This document shows, piece after piece, positions 18,936-26,888 of a stretch of DNA of 46,181 bases (the first letter of the stretch is position 1; the number at the start of each line of letters is the position of its first letter). A program made the position numbers and the translations under genes. The stretch comes from Lachnospiraceae bacterium (GTDB lineage Bacteria > Bacillota > Clostridia > Lachnospirales > Lachnospiraceae). The stretch covers positions 1 to 46,181 of the forward strand of contig JAFTAP010000085.1 of NCBI GenBank assembly GCA_017455525.1, written 5' to 3'. The notes below the pieces were generated by a model. The model was not told the origin of the DNA and ran no database searches. It saw only the letters and a program-made list of their open reading frames with translations.

Positions 18936-20729
18936 CTAGTCATACAGGTTATCAAAGTCCCCTGTACCGCCTGTCTGTGATTCATAAACATCTTTATAGA
19001 TTTCTGATTGTTGTAATAATTCTTCATGCGTGCCTATAGCCGATACCTTTCCGTCATCCATTATGATTATCCTGTCGGCGTTCATCACGGAAGAAATCCG
19101 CTGTGCTATTATGAATATCGTGGTATCAGGTATTTCCTCGTTCATAGCCTTGCGTATCTTTGCGTCCGTAGCCGTATCAACCGCAGAGGTCGAATCATCG
19201 AAGATTATTATCTTAGGCTTCTTTATAAGAGCCCTTGCGATACAGAGTCTCTGCTTCTGCCCGCCGGACAGATTAGAGCCTCCCTGCTCTATATGAGACT
19301 CATAGCCGTCCTTCAGCTTCTCTATGAATTCATCGGCACATGCCATCCTACATACCCTAATGCAGTCCTCCAAGGTAGCGTCCTCATCGCCCCATCTCAA
19401 ATTATCAAGCACGGTTCCTGAGAATAAATTATTCTGCTGTAATACCATAGACACCTGATCCCTTAAGGTCACAAGGTCATATTCCCTTACATCAATTCCG
19501 CCTACCTTCACGCTGCCCTCTGACACGTCATACAGCCTTGGTATCAGATTGACTAATGACGATTTAGCCGAACCCGTACCGCCAATCACTCCTATGATCT
19601 CACCGGATTTTATATGAAGGTTTATGTCCTTTAGCACATATTCCTCAGCCGTCTTATTATAGCCGAAATTCACACCCTCGAAATCTACCGAGCCGTCTTT
19701 TACTTCTGTCACAGGATTTTCAGGGTTTTCTATATCACTCTTCTCTCTTATTACCTCGGTAATGCGCTGTGCGGAAGCAAGCGACATAGTGAGCATCACG
19801 AAGATCATGGAGAGCATCATAAGCGACATGAGTATGCTCATGCAGTATGTGAGCAGGCTCATAAGCTCCCCTGTCGTAAGCTCATTCTGCATTATGGCGT
19901 TCGCTCCGAACCAGCTTATAAGTATTATACAGGTATAGACCGTAGCCTGCATCACGGGCATATTCGTGACCATGAGCATCTCCGCCTTCACGAACATCTT
20001 ATAAAGATTCTCTACGGCCTTGTCAAATTTATTCTTCTCATATTCCTCTCTCACATACGCTTTTACTACTCTTATCGCAGAGACATTCTCCTGCACGGAA
20101 GCATTGAGGTCGTCGTACTTCTCGAATACCTTGCGGAAGTAGCCCGATACCTTTCTTATTATAAAAGACAGGAATATCGCAAGGAAAACAACAGCCACTA
20201 AGTAAATAGAAGACAGCTTCGGGCTTATGATTATAGCCATCGTCATGGCGATGATGAGCGACATCGGAGCCCGCATAGCCATACGAAGAAGCATCTGATA
20301 AGCATTCTGAATGTTAGTTATATCGGTCGTAAGCCTTGTGATAAGTCCGGAAGCAGAGAATTTATCAATATTAGCAAAGGAATAAGCCTGTATGCTCCTG
20401 TACATCTTAGCCCTTAAGTTCATCGCAAGCCCCGCTGACGCCCTTGCTCCGAATACGCCTCCGCCGATACCCGCTAAAAGCCCGATAACAGCAAGCACCA
20501 GCATCATGCCTCCTGTGGATAATATTATATTCATATTACCCGCATTCACGCCGTCGTCTATTATCTTCGCCATGAGAAGCGGTATCATCATCTCCATGAC
20601 GACCTCAAGTATCATACAGAGAGGTGTGAGGACAGATGGAACGGCAAACTGCTTAATCTCCGCCCCTATCGTCTTAAGGCACTCTCTTGCCCCTATGTCC
20701 TCATAAGATTTCTTCTGCTCTTCTTCCAT
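18936..20729 (-). CDS. heterodimeric ABC exporter, half with degenerate ATP site
   Basis: A 597-residue half transporter: six membrane segments (about 30-320) then an ATPase domain. The signature LSGGQKQR (487) is intact, but its own catalytic residues are altered. Walker B ends IIIFDDSTS, with Asp512 in place of the catalytic Glu. The switch His is Gln543 (IIAQRISS). The Walker A is GGTGSAKSS, with Ala in place of the usual second Gly. Degenerate halves of this kind pair with a canonical half in exporters such as TM287/288, BmrCD and LmrCD, and the neighbour at 16889-18826 is that canonical half. It follows galK by 63 bases. Confidence 0.93.
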   Translation of the reverse strand: MEEEQKKSYEDIGARECLKTIGAEIKQFAVPSVLTPLCMILEVVMEMMIPLLMAKIIDDGVNAGNMNIILSTGGMMLVLAVIGLLAGIGGGVFGARASAGLAMNLRAKMYRSIQAYSFANIDKFSASGLITRLTTDITNIQNAYQMLLRMAMRAPMSLIIAMTMAIIISPKLSSIYLVAVVFLAIFLSFIIRKVSGYFRKVFEKYDDLNASVQENVSAIRVVKAYVREEYEKNKFDKAVENLYKMFVKAEMLMVTNMPVMQATVYTCIILISWFGANAIMQNELTTGELMSLLTYCMSILMSLMMLSMIFVMLTMSLASAQRITEVIREKSDIENPENPVTEVKDGSVDFEGVNFGYNKTAEEYVLKDINLHIKSGEIIGVIGGTGSAKSSLVNLIPRLYDVSEGSVKVGGIDVREYDLVTLRDQVSMVLQQNNLFSGTVLDNLRWGDEDATLEDCIRVCRMACADEFIEKLKDGYESHIEQGGSNLSGGQKQRLCIARALIKKPKIIIFDDSTSAVDTATDAKIRKAMNEEIPDTTIFIIAQRISSVMNADRIIIMDDGKVSAIGTHEELLQQSEIYKDVYESQTGGTGDFDNLYD

Positions 20730-20792
20730 CTATCTTTATGTTATGTTTCGTTTTATATTAATATAACCAGAGAAATCATCCTTCTCTCACTG

Positions 20793-21968
20793 TTATTTTA
20801 ATCTTCTGGCTCCGTCACCTGCATCTGCGATATAGAACTCCGCATCTATTCCTGTGCGCTCTTTGTATACGCTACCAAGTGTGCTCGTAAAATTATCGAC
20901 ATATTCATTCTTGACTATCGAGACCGTGCATCCTCCGAAGCCGCCACCTGTAATCCTTGAGCCTATTACTCCGGGAAGCTTCCATGCTTCCTCTGCGAGT
21001 ATATCAACTTCTTCGCATGATGCTCCATAATCCTCGCTCATTGAAATATGAGCTTCATTCATAAGCTTTCCGAAAGCTTCCAAGTCACCACTTTGCAGGG
21101 CCTTTACAGCTTTTATCGTCCTCTGATTCTCATATACCGCATGCTTCGCTCTCTTCCTGCATACGTCGCTCTTTATATATTCGCACTGCTTGTCAAATTC
21201 CTCCTCGTCAAGCTCACCAAGCGAATTGATATCCATTATGCGCTGGAGATCTGCAAGCGCCTCCTCGCTCTCCTTGCGCCTCTGATTATATGAATTATAG
21301 GAATTCTCGGTAAGATTATGCTTGACCTTTGAATTGGTTATTACTATCTTCTCATTCGTAAGATTAAGAGGCACGTATTCATAGCTAAGGTCTGCCGTAT
21401 CAAGGAAGATAGCGTGATCCTTCTTCCCCATCGCGGAAGCGAACTGATCCATTATGCCCGAATTACTTCCATTATATTCATTTTCCGATACCTGCCCGAA
21501 CTTCGCACAGTCTATCATACTTATAGGAAGGTCGTAGAGATCCTTTACTATAACTGCAGCAAGCTCTTCTATCGAAGCCGATGCCGATAGTCCCGACCCT
21601 GCCGGAAGATCTGCGATCATTACCATATCATATCCGCCGGGTATATCTATACCCGCCTTCAGCATAGCCCAGATAACACCCTGCTGATAGTCATACCACA
21701 TGCCGTTGTCATTGGGCTTAAGGTCATCAAGACTTATCTCCTGCACTCCCTCGTCAGGCCATGTCATGTTGAACCATCTTAATATTCTGTCATCCCTCTT
21801 CCTGGCGACGCCATAATTTCCCATAGACAAAGCACAGGGAAACACATGCCCCCCGTTATAATCCGTATGCTCGCCGATAAGATTCACTCTCCCCGGCGCG
21901 AAGTAGCACCTTATATCCCCCTCGTCTCCGAACTTCTCCTTAAAGCACTCCAAAGCCTTCTCAATCAT
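20793..21968 (-). CDS. galK: galactokinase
   Basis: A 391-residue GHMP kinase that phosphorylates galactose at C1 for the Leloir pathway. The galactokinase signature GRVNLIGEHTDYNGGHVFP lies at residues 26-44. The GHMP ATP motif appears as PAGSGLSASASIE, with Ala where Ser is more common. NSGIMDQFASAMG carries the catalytic Asp, and GSRITGGGFGGC is the third GHMP motif. The start has AGGGGGTG upstream. It has its own TATAAT promoter and sits downstream of the sugar transport locus. galT and galE are not in the window. Confidence 0.96.
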   Translation of the reverse strand: MIEKALECFKEKFGDEGDIRCYFAPGRVNLIGEHTDYNGGHVFPCALSMGNYGVARKRDDRILRWFNMTWPDEGVQEISLDDLKPNDNGMWYDYQQGVIWAMLKAGIDIPGGYDMVMIADLPAGSGLSASASIEELAAVIVKDLYDLPISMIDCAKFGQVSENEYNGSNSGIMDQFASAMGKKDHAIFLDTADLSYEYVPLNLTNEKIVITNSKVKHNLTENSYNSYNQRRKESEEALADLQRIMDINSLGELDEEEFDKQCEYIKSDVCRKRAKHAVYENQRTIKAVKALQSGDLEAFGKLMNEAHISMSEDYGASCEEVDILAEEAWKLPGVIGSRITGGGFGGCTVSIVKNEYVDNFTSTLGSVYKERTGIDAEFYIADAGDGARRLK

Positions 21969-22000
21969 ACCCGCACCCCCTGTAAAAAAAATGACATTAC

Positions 22001-22029
22001 ATTATACCCCTATTTACCTTTATAATCAA
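22001..22029 (-). promoter_or_regulatory. galK promoter
   Basis: On the minus strand TTGATT (22029-22024) and a perfect TATAAT (22006-22001) are separated by 17 bases. The predicted start is about 27 bases before the galK ATG. It lies just after a terminator-like hairpin, so galK can be expressed apart from the sugar permeases. Confidence 0.6.
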
Positions 22030-22030
22030 A

Positions 22031-22067
22031 ATAAGCACATGGAGCATCCGAAAGCCCCGGATGCCCC
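22031..22067 (-). terminator. probable terminator after the sugar permease operon
   Basis: Arms 22067-22058 and 22050-22041 form a 10-base stem with one mismatch. On the minus strand it is followed by a short T-rich run (GCTTATTTT). A second small hairpin (TGTCAG/CTGACA) lies just before it. The T-run is weak, so efficiency is uncertain. Confidence 0.45.
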
Positions 22068-22131
22068 ATAGTGCACGACAGATCTATATGAGTTGTCAGT
22101 GTCCTGACATAACATCACCAGTTATCCACGA

Positions 22132-22980
22132 TTATTTCACAGCTCCAGTGATACCCTCTGCGAACTGCTTCTGCAATACGAAGAAGATCACCATCGTAGG
22201 CACTGAGCAGAAAAGCACTGCCATCATGAGCAAGCCGTAATCTACCGTATACCCGCCGGATATGTTAGCTATAAGCATCGGCATCGTCTGTGCCTCAGGC
22301 TTATTAAGCACTACCTTCGGCCAGAGGTATGAATTCCATGCGTTCATAAAGGTAATGACCGCAGCAGCGGCGTAGGTTGCCTTCATTACGGGCATGTACA
22401 TCCTCCAGTAGATGCCCCACTCCGAGAGCCCGTCTATGCGTGCGGCCTCCATGATGTCAAGCGGGAAACTCCTTGAATTCTGCCTGAACATCATTATAAG
22501 GAAAGGCGTCGATATTGCAGGGAGCATGAAGCCCACGACCGTATTAAGGAAACCCATCGCTGACATCATCTTAAAGAGCGGTATCATCGTAGCAACCTGC
22601 GGTATCATCATGGCAAGCAGGAGAATGGAAAAAACCTTGTCCTTAAGCTTGTCGTGATAAAGCTCGAAGCCGAAGCCCGCCAGCGAGCATATGAAAATGG
22701 CAAGTATTGTCTGCGTCGTGGCATACTTAAAAGAGTTAGCCATGTCATGCCAGAGGTCGTAGCCATTCAGCAGGTTTCGCAGGTTCACGGCCGCCTGATC
22801 ACCGAGAGCGAGCTTTCCTCTTGCGACATCAAGCGACTTGTTCGTAGCCGCAGATATCATCCAGTAGAAAGGGAACACTGACAGGAACGAGCATATGATA
22901 AGGAATATATATGTAGGTATCAGCCGCCTCTGTATAGCGGACTTATTCTTCTTAACCTTAGCCTCAGTCACGCGTATCAC
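22132..22980 (-). CDS. sugar ABC transporter permease, MalG/UgpE type
   Basis: A 282-residue membrane protein with six predicted segments. The cytoplasmic EAA loop, EAARIDGLSEWGIYW, contacts the ATPase. It is the second permease of a CUT1-type carbohydrate importer and pairs with the gene directly upstream, overlapping it by 17 bases. The start is a GTG: 22980 gives the longest frame, but a second in-frame GTG at 22971 has a better placed AGGTGAT and may be the true start. No ATPase gene is nearby, which usually means a shared MsmK-type ATPase is encoded elsewhere. Confidence 0.93.
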   Translation of the reverse strand: MIRVTEAKVKKNKSAIQRRLIPTYIFLIICSFLSVFPFYWMISAATNKSLDVARGKLALGDQAAVNLRNLLNGYDLWHDMANSFKYATTQTILAIFICSLAGFGFELYHDKLKDKVFSILLLAMMIPQVATMIPLFKMMSAMGFLNTVVGFMLPAISTPFLIMMFRQNSRSFPLDIMEAARIDGLSEWGIYWRMYMPVMKATYAAAAVITFMNAWNSYLWPKVVLNKPEAQTMPMLIANISGGYTVDYGLLMMAVLFCSVPTMVIFFVLQKQFAEGITGAVK

Positions 22981-23866
22981 CTACTTTCATATTGATGGCA
23001 GCAAGCACGGCTACCAGAATGAATACGAAGAAGCTCATCGCCGATGCGTATCCGAAGTTAGCCACTCCCTGTCCGAATGAGTTATTGTAAATATAATGCG
23101 ACATCGTTATCGTCGTATTTGCGGGACCTCCGCTCGTTAAGTTCACCGACTCGTCAAAGAGCTGTAAGGTTCCATTTATCGACATGATGAAGGTCATTAT
23201 TATAGTGGGACGAAGCAGCGGCACCGTGATATGCCAGAAGGTCTTCCAGCCGTTTGCGCCGTCTATCTTCGCCGCCTCATAGACCGAGTACTCAATGCCC
23301 TGCAATCCCGCAAGATAAAATACCATGTTGTATCCCGTCCACCGCCAGATAAGGGCTATTATTATGACCATCCTCGCAGACCAGGTCGTGCCGAGGAAGT
23401 TAAAATTCTCCTTTAATATGCCGAGGTTCACAAGTATCGTATTTATAAGTCCCTGTGTAGCGAACATCGACTTGAATATAAGTGAATATGAGACAAGAGA
23501 AGTCGCGCAGGGCAGGAATATGAATGTCCTGAAAAGCCCTCTGAACTTCACGTCCTTGTTATTCAAAAGCTGTGCCAGAAGTATCGCCAGCACGAGCATT
23601 ATAGGAACCTGCACGATAAGGTACAGGAAGGTGTTTCCCACAGACGTCATGAAACGCCTGTCCTGAAACATTCTGGTATAGTTGAAAGTAAGCGGACTCG
23701 CCCAAGTCATATTAGCCGACGAGCCTGTCTTGAATGACGTAAACAATGCCTGTATTATAGGCCAGAACGCCATTATCGCTATAAGGATGGTCGCAGGAGT
23801 CAAAAATATCCATCCTGCTACTGCCTGCTTCTGGGTTATCCCCCTTGAACTGGTCTTATTCTTCAT
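22964..23866 (-). CDS. sugar ABC transporter permease, MalF/UgpA type
   Basis: A 300-residue membrane protein with about six segments and the EAA loop EAAKIDGANGWKTFW, typical of the first permease of CUT1 carbohydrate importers. The N-terminus is short and basic (MKNKTSSRGITQKQ) before the first membrane segment. It follows the binding-protein gene across a 107-base gap that holds a strong hairpin. That arrangement usually makes the binding protein more abundant than the permeases. An AGAGGG lies about 11 bases before the ATG. Confidence 0.93.
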   Translation of the reverse strand: MKNKTSSRGITQKQAVAGWIFLTPATILIAIMAFWPIIQALFTSFKTGSSANMTWASPLTFNYTRMFQDRRFMTSVGNTFLYLIVQVPIMLVLAILLAQLLNNKDVKFRGLFRTFIFLPCATSLVSYSLIFKSMFATQGLINTILVNLGILKENFNFLGTTWSARMVIIIALIWRWTGYNMVFYLAGLQGIEYSVYEAAKIDGANGWKTFWHITVPLLRPTIIMTFIMSINGTLQLFDESVNLTSGGPANTTITMSHYIYNNSFGQGVANFGYASAMSFFVFILVAVLAAINMKVGDTRD

Positions 23867-23926
23867 AAGCTTAAATACCCTCTTAAAATAATAGATCTGT
23901 CGTTGTTTTTTATTTCTTAAAACAAT

Positions 23927-23950
23927 GGGGAACCGGCGAACCGATTCCCC
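23927..23950 (-). promoter_or_regulatory. intercistronic hairpin with TTCG tetraloop between binding protein and permeases
   Basis: On the minus strand GGGGAATCGG-TTCG-CCGGTTCCCC forms a 10-base stem with one G-T wobble, closed by the very stable TTCG loop and followed by ATTGTTTTAAG. It starts about 24 bases after the binding-protein stop. It could act as a partial terminator or as a block to 3' decay that keeps binding-protein mRNA high. Confidence 0.7.
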
Positions 23951-23973
23951 ATATACTTTCTTTTATTGCTGTA

Positions 23974-25407
23974 TTACTGTATGCCCATCTCAAACTTAAG
24001 GTCGGACTCAGCCTGCTCTATCTCGGTCTCGACATCAGCGCCTGCGATAGCATTCTGGATAGCCGTTGCGAGCACCTGACGAGCGGGATAGTGATAGTCG
24101 CTCTGCTCAACGACCGGTACGTGAGTTCCCATCTCAACTATCTTTGCGTAGATAGCCTGATCGTTGAAGTAAGCTACGCCCTGCTGATATACATCAGACT
24201 TACTTGCCTTTGTTGAGCAGGTGATGACGCCGCCGTTCTTTAACGCATCGTCATAAGTAGCCGTGCTGCCTGCGCCGAAGGTTGAAGCAAGGAACTTCTG
24301 AGCGAGCTCCACGTTCTTGCTGTTACCTGTGATGTAAAGTGAGGAACCGCCGTTTGCAGCATAGCCCTCGCCGCCCTTTATCGTAGGAAGGGAAGTGATC
24401 TCCCACTTACCGGAGTTATCGCCTACCTGCTCTATCGTAGGGATGATCCAGTTGCCGTTCATAACGCCTGCAACCATGTCGCCCTGGATAGCCTGATCCG
24501 TATAATCAGACCAATCGTTAGCGAGATAAAGCACGTTCTCCTGAGCCATCTGGACGATGAGCTTAACTACCTCTACAAGAGTCGGGTTGTCGACGAATAC
24601 CGGAACGCCGTCCTGGAACTGCGACTGTCCCTCAGCCTGAAGCATCATATAGACGAGGTCATTTCCGTCGCCGTCCATGCAGAGGAGATACTTGCCGGTC
24701 TTGTCATATACAGCCTTGCCTACCTCGATGAACTTATCCCATGAGATGCCCGTCATATCGTCTATCGTGTAGCCGGCCTGCTCAAGAAGGTCAACCCTGT
24801 AAGCCATGATAGCCGTTCCGTTGTCTACAGGCACTCCATAGTGCTTGCCATCGATCGTCGAATAAGAAAGCTTCTCTGCTCCGAAATCAGACCAGTCGAT
24901 GTCAGCTCCCTCAAGGTTGTTCCATGCATCAGGATAATCAGCTACATATCTCTGGATATAGTGATCCTGGAAAAGAACAATATCAGGGAGTGCGCTGTAA
25001 TCACCTGATGAACCTGCAAGCGTGATAGCGTTCTCTACGTCTGATGACTGTGACTGCTCCACGATGTTAAGCGTGAAATCAGGATCAACATTTGCCTTGT
25101 AGTCAGCCTCTGCTGCCTTCAGAGCGGGAATATTGAAGTTTGCGTCCCATGCCCATACCGTAAGGGAATTCTCACCCTCTGCCGCAGCCGCCGCTGCCTC
25201 GCCTGTTGAAGCATCTGCTGCCGCACTGTCATCTGCTGCCGCACTGTCATCTGCTGCTGCCTCTTCTGCAGGAGCCGCTTCCTCTGCCGCACCCGCGTCA
25301 GCCGCTGCGCCCGTATCTGCTGCGGGAGCCGCGCTGCTGCCGCATCCTGCAAGTATGGATGTAACCATAGCAGCCGTCAGAAGCACTGATAAAATCTTCT
25401 TTTTCAT
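23974..25407 (-). CDS. extracellular sugar-binding lipoprotein of the ABC importer
   Basis: A 477-residue protein with a lipoprotein signal ending in ILAGCGSS. A very Ala/Asp/Glu-rich, low-complexity linker follows (about residues 25-80), then a family-1 solute-binding domain beginning NSLTVWAWDANFN. The linker should hold the binding domain away from the membrane. The start ATG 25407 has GGAGGT 6 bases upstream. It is the first gene of the transport part of the locus, followed by two permeases. The paralog at 25581-26888 shares its domain order and many short segments (VWAWDANFN against VWTWNETFN; DKTGKYLL against EKTGKYML). The sugar is not identifiable. Confidence 0.94.
   Translation of the reverse strand: MKKKILSVLLTAAMVTSILAGCGSSAAPAADTGAAADAGAAEEAAPAEEAAADDSAAADDSAAADASTGEAAAAAAEGENSLTVWAWDANFNIPALKAAEADYKANVDPDFTLNIVEQSQSSDVENAITLAGSSGDYSALPDIVLFQDHYIQRYVADYPDAWNNLEGADIDWSDFGAEKLSYSTIDGKHYGVPVDNGTAIMAYRVDLLEQAGYTIDDMTGISWDKFIEVGKAVYDKTGKYLLCMDGDGNDLVYMMLQAEGQSQFQDGVPVFVDNPTLVEVVKLIVQMAQENVLYLANDWSDYTDQAIQGDMVAGVMNGNWIIPTIEQVGDNSGKWEITSLPTIKGGEGYAANGGSSLYITGNSKNVELAQKFLASTFGAGSTATYDDALKNGGVITCSTKASKSDVYQQGVAYFNDQAIYAKIVEMGTHVPVVEQSDYHYPARQVLATAIQNAIAGADVETEIEQAESDLKFEMGIQ
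25213..25258 (-). repeat. 18-bp tandem repeat in the binding-protein linker
   Basis: The plus-strand unit ATCTGCTGCCGCACTGTC occurs at 25213-25230 and 25231-25248, then partly again. It encodes the repeated DDSAAA blocks of the lipoprotein linker. Such in-frame repeats can change copy number and so linker length. Confidence 0.85.
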
Positions 25408-25521
25408 GTTCTACCTCCGTAAAGTATTGTTTTTGATCCATGCGGATACATCAAACTACGTATTCAGCTTACCCCGAAAGAGAATATGAACCATAGAAAT
25501 ATATTTATGGATATTTTTAAA

Positions 25522-25580
25522 ATTTTCAGAAAATCAGAAAAGTGTTGTAAAAATTTTCAGAATCTGGGACTATTTTCAGA
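25522..25580 (-). promoter_or_regulatory. three direct TCTGAAAAT repeats upstream of the binding-protein gene
   Basis: Read on the minus strand, TCTGAAAAT occurs at 25580-25572, 25561-25553 and 25530-25522. The steps of 19 and 31 bases are close to two and three helical turns. AraC-type regulators such as the YesN-like protein encoded upstream bind same-face direct repeats, so these are candidate operator sites. No convincing -35/-10 pair was found between them and the gene. Confidence 0.45.
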
Positions 25581-26888
25581 TTATTTCGACACCGCCGCAG
25601 CCTTTACTTCTACTTTTTTCAGGCACTCGTTATAATCCCCGCTTTCAATGACATTCTGAAACTCTTCTTCCAGTATGTCCTCTATCTCGTAAGTACGCCT
25701 GCCATAGTTCACGGCGGGAATCTCGTCCGCAAGCTCGGAGAGAAGCTTCGTAACCTTCTGATTCTGAAAGAACGGATCTTTTGCCTCGTAATTATTATAT
25801 ATAGTAGGATCCTTCACGGCAGGGATAAGCCCTATCTCCTCTATGAAGGTATCCATAAGCTCATCATCATGTGCGAACATCTCCACAGCGAAATCCTTCG
25901 CCGCCTTAGAATGTGCCGAATTTTTCATCACATACCAAGAGCTTCCGCCGACATTAGAAGCAGGCACGCATTCTTCCATGTCAGCAAATACAGGTATATT
26001 CGATATTCTCCATAGCCCGCTCTGCTCCGGAACCGCCTTTATATCGGATATTATCCAGCAACCGGTTATTATCCCCGCCACGTCACCATTCTGGAAAGCG
26101 GAAATAAAATCATTCCAGCCGTTCACGCTCTTAGCGCCGTCGCTTTTTATAAGCTTCCTGTATACATCAAGCGACCTTTTCAAAGACTCATTATCAGCTA
26201 TATCCGCTGTATAGCCGTCGCTTCCGACATACCATCTCCCGCAGCTTTGCATGATGATCCTCGCGACAGGCATATCGGTTGGGTCTAAGGTAAGCATGTA
26301 TTTTCCCGTCTTCTCATGGACTGTCCTGCTCATCTCTTCAAATTCTTCCCAGGTCATATCAATTAAAGCCGGAGACGAATATCCCGCCTCCTCCAATATG
26401 TCAGTGCGATAAAATAAGGCCGCCGTCCCGCTGTCAAAGGGTATGCCATACATCTTTCCATCCATCGTACATAGCTTCGTCTTATAATCAGCGAATTTAT
26501 CCATGTCTATGCTGTCCGTGAGGTCAACAAATTCGTCCTGATAATGCGTCAGAACGTCCTGAGCATCATAGTCCTCTATCATGACTATATCGGGAAGCCT
26601 GTCATACACGCCTGTTGAAAGCATGTTCTTGACCTCTGTCATTATCTCTTCCCTCTCCATAGTTTCAACTACGATATCCGCATCGGGATGTGATGTCTTA
26701 TATTTATCGGCAGCAAGCTTCGCCGCCTTCACGTTAAAGGTCTCATTCCAAGTCCAGACGACTATATTCTTGTCGTCTCTGCCCGTAGAAATCTCTCCAT
26801 CTCCAGTAGCTCCTTCAGACTGTCCTGTACATGACACCATGAATACCCCTAAGATAAGGATCAAAAATACAGTCGGAAGCCTTCTCAT
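25581..26888 (-). CDS. solute-binding lipoprotein coupled to the sensor kinase
   Basis: A 435-residue family-1 extracellular binding protein with signal and lipobox (FMVSCTGQ, Cys at about 20). It is a clear paralog of the binding protein at 23974-25407 but lacks the long Ala-rich linker. Its ATG overlaps the kinase stop by 4 bases (ATGA), so it is made with the kinase. The transport-type binding protein instead has its own upstream region 3' of this gene. This context suggests a sugar-sensing role, presenting ligand to the kinase, rather than transport. It could equally be a second importer receptor. Confidence 0.92.
   Translation of the reverse strand: MRRLPTVFLILILGVFMVSCTGQSEGATGDGEISTGRDDKNIVVWTWNETFNVKAAKLAADKYKTSHPDADIVVETMEREEIMTEVKNMLSTGVYDRLPDIVMIEDYDAQDVLTHYQDEFVDLTDSIDMDKFADYKTKLCTMDGKMYGIPFDSGTAALFYRTDILEEAGYSSPALIDMTWEEFEEMSRTVHEKTGKYMLTLDPTDMPVARIIMQSCGRWYVGSDGYTADIADNESLKRSLDVYRKLIKSDGAKSVNGWNDFISAFQNGDVAGIITGCWIISDIKAVPEQSGLWRISNIPVFADMEECVPASNVGGSSWYVMKNSAHSKAAKDFAVEMFAHDDELMDTFIEEIGLIPAVKDPTIYNNYEAKDPFFQNQKVTKLLSELADEIPAVNYGRRTYEIEDILEEEFQNVIESGDYNECLKKVEVKAAAVSK

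Noticed and set aside
20753-20787. 14-base AT palindrome and AGAGAA/TTCTCT hairpin between galK and the exporter
   Set aside because: Low complexity and short stem, with no T-run or clear -35; too weak to call as terminator or promoter.
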